Assembly: GCF_016648105.1 (NCBI RefSeq)
Contig: NZ_JACVVE010000012.1
Coordinates: 62,001-126,000, forward strand
DNA: 64,000 bases
Origin: Pseudomonas sp. S31
GTDB lineage: Bacteria; Pseudomonadota; Gammaproteobacteria; Pseudomonadales; Pseudomonadaceae
Direction: 5' to 3'
Of this stretch, positions 1 through 7,934 are shown one piece after another. The notes under the pieces are model-generated. The model had not been told where the DNA came from, ran no database searches, and saw only the letters and a program-made list of their open reading frames with translations. The stretch's first letter is position 1; each line of letters begins with the position of its first letter. The position numbers and the translations under genes were made by a program.

Positions 1-1258
1 GTAGCACACACCGCCCAGCCCGAAGTCGGTGCCGTTCGCCATGGCAATCGCTTGCTCGTCGCTGCTGAAGGTCTGCAGGGTGAGTACCGGTCCGAACACC
101 TCGTTCTGCACGATTTCAGCAGACTGCTCGACGCCAGTGATCATGGTCGGCTGCAGGTACTGGGCTCCATATGGATGCTTGTCCCCGCCCCACAACACCT
201 TGGCCCCCGTGGCCACGGCGCGCTCGATGAACCCTTGAATACGCTCGACTTGGCGAGGGTGAATGACCGGCCCAACTTCAGTGGATGCGTCTCTTGGATC
301 GCCGATTACCAAGTTTTCGACATAGCTGCGCATGGCCGCTATGAAGCCCTCAACTACTCGTTCGTGAACCAGCAGACGAGTACCAGCAAGGCAGACCTGA
401 CCGGCATTGCGGTACATCAGCGCGGCGGTGGCAGCGGCATTGTCCAGGTCAGCATCTTCAAGCACGATGAAGGGGCTTTTGCCGCCCAGCTCCAAGCTGC
501 ATGGCACCAGATTGGCAGCAGCAGATGCTGCAATCACCTTGGCGGTCGGCACACTACCAGTGAAAGAGATTCGGGCAATGCGAGGGTCACTGACCAGACG
601 AGCACCGGTTTTAGCACCCGTTCCCTGCACAATGTTAAGCACCCCTGGCGGCAACCCTGCAGCGTGGGCTGCATCGGCCAACAGCGAACTGGTTAACGGC
701 GCCCACTCTGGCGGTTTGACGATGCAAGTATTGCCTGCGGCAAGTGCGGGCCCCAGCTTCCAGGTGGCCAGCATCAAAGGAGAGTTCCAGGGGGTGATGA
801 TCACCGCCACACCTGCGGGATCATGCCGGATACGGTGGCTCGCCTGTTCGGTTTCGAGGCAGCGATCTTGTAGCGTCAGCGCGTGCTCGGCGAACCAGCT
901 GATGTTGAGCTTCGCTCGGTTGATCACACCATGGCGCATGCGTGACAACAATACGCCCGCATCCGTGCTTTCCAATTGGCAGAAAGCCTCAGCACGCTTA
1001 CCGATCTCTTCAGCAAAGCGATCCAAATATACTTTGCGTTGCACAGCGCTCAATGCGCTCCAAGACACGAAGGCGCGCTCGGCGGCTACGATGGCGGCCT
1101 CGACATGCTCAGCTTCGCCTTCGGCAATGTGACCCAGGACTTGTTGATCGATCGGGCTGAACAGCTCGAAAGTCGATGCGGAGGCAATCCGCTGTCCATC
1201 GATGTAATGGTCCGGCGAAACCTGTACACCGGCCACATCAATAAGAGCAGTTGGCATG
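1..1258 (-). CDS. NAD(P)-dependent aldehyde dehydrogenase, C-terminus cut off by window edge
   Basis: The minus-strand frame opens at an ATG at 1258 and stays open to base 1, so about 419 residues are visible and the C-terminus lies outside the window. The translation has the aldehyde dehydrogenase features: an ITPWNSP segment, the SFTGS nucleotide-binding motif, LELGGKSP with the catalytic-region Glu, and AGQVCLAGTR with the catalytic Cys. It lies 43 bp downstream of hpaI in the same direction. By context it is the best candidate for oxidation of 5-carboxymethyl-2-hydroxymuconate semialdehyde (the HpaE/HpcC step of homoprotocatechuate meta-cleavage). It is only moderately like remembered E. 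coli HpaE, so another aldehyde substrate is possible. Confidence 0.8.
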
Positions 1259-1301
1259 GTTGTTCCTTGTTGTCGTTGATGAAGTTTCCAGCGCAATGCG
1301 C

Positions 1302-2099
1302 TCAGTAGCCCGAGAAGCCAAGCGACGGTTGAGATGTCGTTTCCCGGAATTGGCTCAGCAGCGTGCGAGTGGATTGAGCCAGCAGCGAGGCATCTACCCC
1401 TACGGCAACAAACCGTGCACCTCGGTCTCGGTAACGCGCGGCGAGGACGGGATCAGTGCTGAGCACACCGGCCGCTTTGCCGGCACGGACAACGGTATCG
1501 ATGGCGTTTTCGATGGCTGCTACCACGTCCGGGTGTCCCGGCTGGCCAATCAGTCCCATCGAAGCACTGAGATCAGCCGGCCCGAAGAACACACCATCGA
1601 CCCCATCAACACCGACGATCTGCGCTAAATTGGCGAGCCCCTCCACCGTCTCAACCTGCGCCAACAGGCACACCCGATCGTTGGCCTCCGTGAGATAGCG
1701 GCTATCTGCCCCCCAGCGTGACGAGCGCGCCAAGCCACAGCCAACGCCGCGGATACCCTGCGGCGGATAGCGCATGGCACTGACCAAGTCGCGCGCCTGT
1801 TCGGCGGTGTCGACCATTGGCACCATGAGCGACAGAGCGCCGGTTTCCAGGATTTGTTTGATCAGCGCAGGATCGCCGTGGGGAAGACGTACGACAGGGT
1901 TACCCGGGTAGGCCGCCAAGCTTTGGAGGATCGCGAGAATCGAGCGCAAATCATTTGGGCCATGCTCGGCATCGATCAACACCCAATCGAACCCGGCGCT
2001 GGCACACAATTCTGCGGTGTATGCATCACCAAGACCGAGCCACAAACCAATTTGCGTCCGACCGCCAGCCAACGCCTGGCGGAAGCAACCAGCGCTCAT
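1302..2099 (-). CDS. hpaI: 4-hydroxy-2-oxoheptanedioate aldolase (HpcH/HpaI family)
   Basis: This 265-residue class II aldolase closely resembles E. coli HpaI/HpcH along its length: an IGLWLGLGDAYTAELCASAG start, the VLIDAEHGPND active-site region, YPPQGIRGVG, and the metal-binding segment VEGLANLAQI with GVFFGPADLSASMG. It cleaves 4-hydroxy-2-oxoheptanedioate to pyruvate and succinic semialdehyde, the last ring-derived step of homoprotocatechuate catabolism. Its start overlaps the stop of hpaH by 4 bp (ATGA type), so the two are translationally coupled. The N-terminus is a few residues longer than in E. coli. Confidence 0.92.
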   Translation of the reverse strand: MSAGCFRQALAGGRTQIGLWLGLGDAYTAELCASAGFDWVLIDAEHGPNDLRSILAILQSLAAYPGNPVVRLPHGDPALIKQILETGALSLMVPMVDTAEQARDLVSAMRYPPQGIRGVGCGLARSSRWGADSRYLTEANDRVCLLAQVETVEGLANLAQIVGVDGVDGVFFGPADLSASMGLIGQPGHPDVVAAIENAIDTVVRAGKAAGVLSTDPVLAARYRDRGARFVAVGVDASLLAQSTRTLLSQFRETTSQPSLGFSGY

Positions 2100-2899
2100 A
2101 CGAACCTCAGCGAGATCGACCCCAGCGGGCCGTAGTCAGCATGGAAGGTGTCACCCGCGGCGCACGCCACTGGCCGGGTAAACGAACCGCCCAGGATGAT
2201 CTGACCAGCCTCAAGCCCCTCGCCGTGCAGCGCGAAACGGTTGGCCAGCCACGCAACCCCGTTGCCCGGATGATTGAGTACTGCAGCCCCCAGGCCTGAC
2301 TCTTCAATGACGCCATTTTTGAGAAGCAAAGCTCCAGCCCAGCGCCAGTCCACCTGATCTGCACGCATGGGGCGGCCACCAAGGATGATGCCTGCGTTTG
2401 CAGCGTTATCAGCGATCGTGTCGCGGACCTGACGAGGGACCTTGGTATCCCGGTCGAGCTGCTCGATGCGTGCATCAATCAGTTCCAATGCCGGAACCAC
2501 GTAATCAGTGGCATTGAGCACATCGAACAGGTTCACATCCGGGCCGCGCAGTGGTCGCGCGAGGATGAAGGCCAGTTCCACCTCGAGGCGAGGAACGATA
2601 AATCGGGAAGCTTCGACTTCTGCACCATCGGCCAACAGCATGTTGTCGAGCAAGGTGCCGTAATCCGGCTCGGTAATCTGCGAAGCGATTTGCATGGCCC
2701 GGGACGTCAGGCCGATCTTGTGACCAATTACTTTTCGTCCCCCGGCCAATTGCAACGCAATCCACTCTCGCTGAATGGCGTAGCTGTCGCTGATGGTCAG
2801 GTCTGGGTAACGCTGGGTCAGGTGTCGCACTTGAGTGCGTGACGCCTGAGCCTCCTCCAGTTCGAAAGCCAAAGCTTGGCAGGTTGCTTGGTCAAGCAC
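2096..2899 (-). CDS. hpaH: 2-oxo-hept-4-ene-1,7-dioate hydratase
   Basis: The 267-residue product matches E. coli HpaH/HpcG almost end to end, including GHKIGLTSRAMQ, EPDYGTLLDNM, RLEVELAFILARPLRGP, ATDYVVPALELIDARI, DNAANAGIILGGRP and the C-terminal GGSFTRPV and GSISLRFV. It adds water to 2-oxo-hept-4-ene-1,7-dioate to give the HpaI substrate. It is the first gene of the visible hpaH-hpaI-aldehyde dehydrogenase operon. About 120 bp separate it from the divergent LysR gene, which is likely to control it. Confidence 0.93.
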   Translation of the reverse strand: MLDQATCQALAFELEEAQASRTQVRHLTQRYPDLTISDSYAIQREWIALQLAGGRKVIGHKIGLTSRAMQIASQITEPDYGTLLDNMLLADGAEVEASRFIVPRLEVELAFILARPLRGPDVNLFDVLNATDYVVPALELIDARIEQLDRDTKVPRQVRDTIADNAANAGIILGGRPMRADQVDWRWAGALLLKNGVIEESGLGAAVLNHPGNGVAWLANRFALHGEGLEAGQIILGGSFTRPVACAAGDTFHADYGPLGSISLRFV

Positions 2900-3019
2900 T
2901 GCAAAATCTCCCCGGCCTTTGGTGGCCTGTTGTCTTTGTGTTGGAGGGAAGTCTGCGGGATTGACTTATCAACAAAAAGCAAAGAAATTTGCTCTTTTAT
3001 CAAGCATTGGTTGTTAATA

Positions 3020-3949
3020 ATGGCACTCCTCAGATTCACCTTGCGCCAGCTCGAAACGTTCGTATGCGTGGCTGAGTTGCGAAGCTTTGCCGGTGCCGCC
3101 GAACGGCTGGGTATGACGCCGCAAGCCGTCAGCCAACTCGTGGCCGAGCTTGAGAAGGTGCTTGGTTTCAGGCTATTTGACCGATCGACCCGGAAGGTCG
3201 GCTTATCCGCAGCCGGCCGAGATTTTCTGGCTTCTGTGCAATCGACGATGCGCCATGCGCGCGCGTGCGAGAGTGCCGCTGCGGATGTGCGCAATCGAGC
3301 AGCCGGTATGGTCCGAATCGGCGCACCGCTGGTACTTGCCTGTAGAGCTTTGCCGGAAGCGATCAAGGCCTACCAGCAACTTCATCCGAAAGTGGTCATC
3401 CGCATCAGGGATCTTCCGGTGGAAATGCTCGCAGACGCAGTTGCCACAGGTGATGTCGATCTGGCGCTTGGACCTGATCGCCCAGTTGGAAATGACGTAG
3501 CTCGCCAGCCAATGTTCGAAAGCAGGTGGGTCTTGTGGTGCTCCACTGAACACCCACTGTCATCGCGCAAGCGCATCACCTGGCGTGATCTCCATGATGT
3601 CCATCTTGTGGCCGCGGGCCGCGATCATGAGCGTAGTGTGGTACCTATGCAGGCAAGTGCGCCGGAGGGTGAACGGGTCACTCCAGTGGAAATCGTCGAC
3701 AACATCACCACCGCTCTCGGCCTATCAGCACACGGTTTGGCAGCGACGCTTGCACCAGCTTATGTCGGTTGCCTTGCCGAACAATTTGGCCTGCAGATGC
3801 ACAGAGTCGAAGATCCAGAAACTCTTCGATCGGTCTGCCTATACCATTCAACCGTTCGTAATTTATCGCCCGCTGCGGATGGCTTCGCTGAATTTTTGAA
3901 ACCCTGGTTGCACCATTGGGCAAAGCGCCCACAGCAATTACCTATGTGA
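3020..3949 (+). CDS. LysR-family transcriptional regulator, divergent to hpaHI
   Basis: The start was set at 3020, where MALLRFTLRQLETF gives the standard LysR N-terminus; an in-frame ATG 48 codons upstream would overlap the divergent hpaH gene. The winged helix-turn-helix spans residues 6-64 (SFAGAAERLGMTPQAVSQLVAE), followed by an effector-binding domain (GMVRIGAPLVLACRALP). The length of 309 residues is typical. Divergent placement suggests it regulates the hpa genes in response to a pathway intermediate. This is inference: the classical hpa operon is repressed by the MarR-type HpaR, so LysR control is a different arrangement. Confidence 0.88.
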   Translation: MALLRFTLRQLETFVCVAELRSFAGAAERLGMTPQAVSQLVAELEKVLGFRLFDRSTRKVGLSAAGRDFLASVQSTMRHARACESAAADVRNRAAGMVRIGAPLVLACRALPEAIKAYQQLHPKVVIRIRDLPVEMLADAVATGDVDLALGPDRPVGNDVARQPMFESRWVLWCSTEHPLSSRKRITWRDLHDVHLVAAGRDHERSVVPMQASAPEGERVTPVEIVDNITTALGLSAHGLAATLAPAYVGCLAEQFGLQMHRVEDPETLRSVCLYHSTVRNLSPAADGFAEFLKPWLHHWAKRPQQLPM

Positions 3950-4258
3950 GACATCGTAGTACACGCAAGGCGGTGGTTGAGGCTCAAGAGAGACAACGTA
4001 CCTGGTACGACTAAAACCACCTTGGGTTGGCGCTGTCGGAAGCCAAAGCGCAATGGGAGCGGAGCACCACCCCCAAAGGGATCGCCACCGCAGTTGTGTA
4101 GACAAAGCCGGCCCGCCCCACTTTGTCACTTTCCATGTGCTTTTTTCAGAGCGCGCTTTGGTTGCTCAAAATTTCAGCTAGCGGGGGATTCAGTTAAGTC
4201 GCGACCGGCAGCTTTCGACCCAGACTCTGTGAAACCTCCCGACCGCCGCCTACCGCAA
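3950..4258. other. Intergenic stretch between LysR gene and gloA
   Basis: About 310 bp between the ends of two convergent genes. I see no convincing coding frame, tRNA or strong terminator; the short open frames here lack ribosome-binding sites and family features. Confidence 0.5.
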
Positions 4259-4654
4259 TCAGTCGAATTGAGTACCTTTTTGGATTAACTCAACTTTATA
4301 GCCGTTCGGATCCATGAGAAATGCTATGACAGTTCTACCATGCTTCATGACTCCAGCTGGCCGCGGAACCTTATATCCAAGGACCTCCGCCCTTAAACAT
4401 ACCGCTGCCGCATCTTCAACCTCAATAGCAACATGCCCATATGCATCGCCTAACTCGTAGCTATCTTGCCCCCAATTACGCGTCAGCTCCAATACTGCTG
4501 TATCAGCTTCAGCACCATAACCAAGAAAAGCCAAAGTGAACCGACCCTCCGGATAGTCTTTCCGTCGCAACAAACTCATCCCAAGGACTTTACTATAGAA
4601 GTGAATGGTTTTATCTAAATCGATAACGCGCAGCATCGTATGTAAAATACGCAC
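4259..4654 (-). CDS. gloA: Lactoylglutathione lyase (glyoxalase I)
   Basis: The 131-residue protein aligns with E. coli GloA from MRILHTMLRV to DPNGYKVELIQ. The four metal ligands of the family are present: His5 (MRILH), the Glu in VLELTRNWG, the His in YGHVAIEV, and the Glu in YKVELIQ. It converts the methylglyoxal-glutathione hemithioacetal to S-lactoylglutathione in the cytoplasm. It is divergent from the next LysR gene, with about 200 bp between them, so it may be a target of that regulator. The gene is more AT-rich than the hpa genes, and Pseudomonas genomes usually carry other gloA copies, so it may be an acquired paralogue. Confidence 0.93.
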   Translation of the reverse strand: MRILHTMLRVIDLDKTIHFYSKVLGMSLLRRKDYPEGRFTLAFLGYGAEADTAVLELTRNWGQDSYELGDAYGHVAIEVEDAAAVCLRAEVLGYKVPRPAGVMKHGRTVIAFLMDPNGYKVELIQKGTQFD

Positions 4655-4859
4655 AAATTCTCCCTAGCGACATCCTCTATCGAGGAAGCGTTGTGATGCT
4701 TTTCTCACAGTCGAAAAGCGTAGAACTCTGCTGAAAATAGACAGCCTGAAAAGGCTGGCGCTTCAGATGTTGGGGGGTGATAGCTGACGATGATATGCTA
4801 ACGTATCGCTCACTAAAAGTGTCTATTTGTCACTCCATCCATCACAAAAGGAGAGTGAA

Positions 4860-5711
4860 TTGAAGCTTTCACATCTTGGCTATTTTTGTGCTGTGGTCGA
4901 GCAGGGCACCATAGCCGCAGCGGCGACGCAGCTGCACTGCGTACCCTCTAACATCACTACCAGGCTACGTGAGCTCGAGAATCAGTTGGGGGTTGCGCTA
5001 TTTAACAGAGAAAAAAACCGGTTGATGACAACGCCGGAGGGCCGGCTGCTTTACCGCAATGCGAAAAAGATGGTCGATCTCGCTGCAGAGACAAAGTCAC
5101 TGTTCTCAAGCGAATGTAACCACGGTGTCCTGCGAGTGGGCGCGCTCGACGTAGCTTTAGCCAATCATTTGCCGACCGGTCTCGTCCGCTACCGTCGCGA
5201 GGCGCCAGGGGTGGAATTACATATTCGCCCAGAACATTCGCTTCTTCTGGAGAGGTTACTAATGGATGGCGAGCTTGACTTAATACTGACTGATGGACCA
5301 GTCGAGCATCCGCTACTGGAAAGCCGCTTAGCCTTCCGCGAGAAATTATTGGCAGTAACACCTAACAAACTTAATACAATAACTCCTGAAAATCTGTCAA
5401 ACCTTGAGCTGTACGTATTCGGGCAAACATGCCATTACCGGCAACAAGTTGACCGATGGCTTGCTATCAGCGGCATTCTACCGCGAGCCATACTGGAAAT
5501 CGAATCGTACCCCAGCATCTTTGCTTGCATAAATGAGGGCTTAGGCTTCGCGTGCATACCAGAAAGCTACGTCTTAAAATTTTCGCAACAGAAGTATGAC
5601 TTTAAATCCGAGCTTGCTCATGGACTAGATTCCAGCGACATATATTTTGTCTGGCGCAAGAATCAACAGTCCCCACTCATTGAAGATTTTATTAGAATCA
5701 TCACTTCCTAA
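4860..5711 (+). CDS. LysR-family transcriptional regulator
   Basis: The start chosen is the TTG at 4860, with AAAGGAG about 8 bp upstream, giving a normal LysR N-terminus (KLSHLGYFCAVVEQGTIAAAA). A DNA-binding helix-turn-helix covers residues 3-60 (THAT-like LHCVPSNITTRLRELENQLG) and an effector domain follows (GVLRVGALDVALANHLPTG). The length of 283 residues is normal. It resembles regulators that bind at divergent promoters, and gloA lies divergently upstream. It is noticeably AT-rich compared with the GC-rich ICE that begins just after it, and no obvious operon partner follows. Confidence 0.85.
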   Translation: MKLSHLGYFCAVVEQGTIAAAATQLHCVPSNITTRLRELENQLGVALFNREKNRLMTTPEGRLLYRNAKKMVDLAAETKSLFSSECNHGVLRVGALDVALANHLPTGLVRYRREAPGVELHIRPEHSLLLERLLMDGELDLILTDGPVEHPLLESRLAFREKLLAVTPNKLNTITPENLSNLELYVFGQTCHYRQQVDRWLAISGILPRAILEIESYPSIFACINEGLGFACIPESYVLKFSQQKYDFKSELAHGLDSSDIYFVWRKNQQSPLIEDFIRIITS

Positions 5712-5972
5712 AGGCAGCACACTCATCTTTACTCTCAAATTTAGATTCAAGGCATCCGACCTTATAACAAAACATCATCCTAATAAGACTAGTTTAAGAC
5801 CCAAAACACCTGCGCTAGGTTTTCTTGCGCTCCAAATTAATGAAGTGAACTATTGATGGAAGCTGCAGTCGCTTTTTTTGGATCCAAAAAATAGACTTGG
5901 ATCTGTCGCGCGGAGCCTTACTAAAAGGAAGCTTGCCAGCGCATGAAGAAAAGTTCAGCAGGAGGCTGACCC
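5712..5972. other. AT-rich junction region before the first ICE gene
   Basis: About 260 bp without a credible gene. It contains a perfect 18-bp palindrome at 5874-5891 (TTTTTTGGATCC then six A) and a strong AGGAGG site just before the ATG at 5973. The left edge of the ICE is expected around here because the element's first conserved gene starts at 5973, but I found no copy of the tRNA-Pro 3' end to mark an attachment site. Confidence 0.45.
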
Positions 5973-6710
5973 ATGGTCTCGTATAGAAGTTCCTATCACC
6001 CAATTGATGCGGCGATCCTTTGGAGCGATCTTGCCGATCACGAAGCCGAAATTCTGCACGTAGAGCTAACGCACCCAGGCGGCTTGCTCAAGCACTTTCC
6101 CCAATGGCCTACGCTCCACCTCTACGCTGAGCGCATCTGCGACGCAATTATCAACGGAGAGTTGCCCGCAACCTATCTAGGTGGACCCATTGGATTGGGA
6201 GATCCGATGCAGCGCGCCTACTGGTCCATTCGCCACCCGGACCTGTGCGGATGGTTCGCCCGCACCTACCCGCACGAGAAGCCGGCATTTCTGTTTTCCC
6301 GGGAGAGCGATCATTCCCTTTGCGTAAGCCTGGGCGTTCATCTCGCGCTTCAAGCGGATCGAGATGTTTTGCTGCGAGAGCTTGAACGCCTGCGGCGTAC
6401 GTATTCGGCACTTCGCGACCAGGAGTCACCTGAGCTCGACGATCCAACCATAGCCCAAAAAACCAAGTCGAAATCCGGAGTCCTATCTGAAAATGCCGCA
6501 CTTCTGCTTTACGTGATCGTGGGTGCCCTGCTCGCTCTGACGCTGGGCAAGACGGAGAAGGGTCTGCCTCGATCCATCTTCGAGGATCAGGCAGCGATCG
6601 TTGATGCCATCACGACGCTGTTCCCGGATGTTCCAGGGTTGAGCAAACGCACCCTTGATCGGAAATTTGCGGAAGCCCGACGCCGTTTCGCCCAAGCCGG
6701 CCGGGTATGA
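5973..6710 (+). CDS. Conserved ICE hypothetical protein with one hydrophobic segment
   Basis: The product has 245 residues and I do not recognise a named domain. It starts with MVSYRSSYHPIDAAILWSDL behind a strong AGGAGG site. The middle is charged and helical (residues about 125-150, RDVLLRELERLRRTYSALRD). A hydrophobic stretch around 172-192 (ENAALLLYVIVGALLALTLG) could be a single membrane span. The C-terminus (GLSKRTLDRKFAEARRRF) is basic. It is the first gene of the element, ahead of the alpA-parA-parB operon, a place where conserved proteins of unknown function are common in this ICE family. Confidence 0.7.
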   Translation: MVSYRSSYHPIDAAILWSDLADHEAEILHVELTHPGGLLKHFPQWPTLHLYAERICDAIINGELPATYLGGPIGLGDPMQRAYWSIRHPDLCGWFARTYPHEKPAFLFSRESDHSLCVSLGVHLALQADRDVLLRELERLRRTYSALRDQESPELDDPTIAQKTKSKSGVLSENAALLLYVIVGALLALTLGKTEKGLPRSIFEDQAAIVDAITTLFPDVPGLSKRTLDRKFAEARRRFAQAGRV

Positions 6711-6716
6711 GCCGCG

Positions 6717-6749
6717 ATTGCCAGGCAATCCGAGCGATTGCCTGGCAAT
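6717..6749. promoter_or_regulatory. Perfect inverted repeat upstream of alpA-parA-parB, likely operator
   Basis: ATTGCCAGGCAAT at 6717-6729 is repeated inverted as ATTGCCTGGCAAT at 6737-6749, with a 7-bp spacer. Each 13-bp arm is itself a near-palindrome around its central base, so the site offers two dyads one and a half to two helical turns apart. It lies 75-107 bp before the alpA-like ATG, where a regulator of the partition operon would be expected to bind. Confidence 0.6.
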
Positions 6750-6823
6750 GACTTTCACCGGTTCCAGTTGTTGACTGAATGTCACATCCCACCACGCGCC
6801 ATTCGGTGCTAAGGAGTGACACC

Positions 6824-7045
6824 ATGCAACCGTCAGCCCCTACCTCCGCTTCCGCCGACCGCCACATCATGCGGCGGGATGAGGTGGAACAGAAAACCGG
6901 CTTCAAACGCTCACACATCTACAACTTGATGAAGGCTGGCCAGTTTCCCCAATGCCGGCGCATCGGCACTCGCGCTGTGGGCTGGGATTCGCTCGAGATC
7001 GAGCAGTGGGTGCAAGACCGTCTCTCTACCGGGGAGAGATCATGA
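6824..7045 (+). CDS. AlpA-family excisionase-like DNA-binding protein
   Basis: The 73-residue protein carries the AlpA/excisionase winged-helix pattern: IMRRDEVEQKTGFKRSHIYNLMKAGQFPQ, then RIGTRAVGWDSLEIEQWVQDRL. AAGGAG lies 7 bp before the chosen ATG. Its stop overlaps the parA start (ATGA), so the two are coupled. In ICEs of this class, AlpA-like proteins sit at the head of the maintenance operon and are thought to act in regulation or excision; its specific target here is not known. Confidence 0.88.
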   Translation: MQPSAPTSASADRHIMRRDEVEQKTGFKRSHIYNLMKAGQFPQCRRIGTRAVGWDSLEIEQWVQDRLSTGERS

Positions 7046-7920
7046 AAGTCTTCTCGTTGATCTCGACCAAGGGCGGGGCTGGCAAAACCACGGTCGCCGC
7101 CAACCTGAGCGGCCTGCTCGCCGATGCGGGGCTGCGGGTGTTGATGTTGGACTTGGACAGCCAACCGACGCTGTCCAGCTACTACGCCTTGAGTGCACCG
7201 TGTGACATCGGGTGCTACGAGCTGATCACCGATGGGCTCACGGGTGCAGAGCAGGTCATCACGGCAACAGTCATCCCGCGGCTGTCGCTAATCGTTTCCA
7301 ACGACCGAGCGGGTCACTTGAGCACCCTGCTGCTGCATGCCACCGATGGCCGCCTACGCCTGCGCAACCTGCTGCCGACGTTCGCCGATCAGTTCGATGT
7401 GATGATCGTGGATACCCAAGGTGCCCGCAGCGTAGTCGTGGAGATGGCCGTGCTGGCTTCCGACTGCGCCTTGTGTCCCCTTCCTCCGGAGATGCTCGCC
7501 GCGCGCGAACTTCGTCGTGGCACGCTGGGGCTGTTCGAAGAACTGGAGCCCTATCGGTATTTGGGTGTGGCACTGCCGTCGGTGAAGCTGCTGCTCAACC
7601 AGGTCAATGCCAACCGCCGCGACACCCGTTTGATCATGCAGAGCCTGCAGAACACCTTTGAAGGTGATCCGCATGTCAGCGTCTGCGACACGGTCATTCC
7701 GGACCGAGTCGCGTATCTCAACGCGGCGTCGCTGGGGCTGCCGGTACACCGTGTCGAAGCCACGCCTCCAGCCGGTAGCCGGAGCCGCTGCGCAGCGGCT
7801 GTCATGACCAGCTTGGCGCTCGAGCTGTTTCCAGAGTGGGCGGACCTGCTCTGCCGGGCGACCGTGAGAGGTCGCCGGCAAGCTCAAGCCCATCGCAGTC
7901 GGCTGGCCGGGCACAGTTAA
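7042..7920 (+). CDS. parA: ParA-family partition ATPase (Soj-like)
   Basis: The 292-residue product begins MKVFSLISTKGGAGKTT, with the deviant Walker A box (KGGAGKTT, residues 10-17) characteristic of ParA/MinD ATPases. LMLDLDSQPTLSSYY (A' motif) and VMIVDTQGARSVVVEMA (Walker B) follow. It is coupled to the upstream AlpA-like gene and followed 14 bp later by parB. In PAPI-1, a related element, the homologous Soj protein is needed to maintain the excised circular form; the same role is inferred here. Confidence 0.93.
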   Translation: MKVFSLISTKGGAGKTTVAANLSGLLADAGLRVLMLDLDSQPTLSSYYALSAPCDIGCYELITDGLTGAEQVITATVIPRLSLIVSNDRAGHLSTLLLHATDGRLRLRNLLPTFADQFDVMIVDTQGARSVVVEMAVLASDCALCPLPPEMLAARELRRGTLGLFEELEPYRYLGVALPSVKLLLNQVNANRRDTRLIMQSLQNTFEGDPHVSVCDTVIPDRVAYLNAASLGLPVHRVEATPPAGSRSRCAAAVMTSLALELFPEWADLLCRATVRGRRQAQAHRSRLAGHS

Positions 7921-7934
7921 TCGGAGGATGCGAG

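Noticed and set aside
5712..5972. Left attachment site copy of the tRNA-Pro 3' end
   Set aside because: I searched this stretch by eye for the tRNA-Pro T-arm and acceptor sequence and found none.
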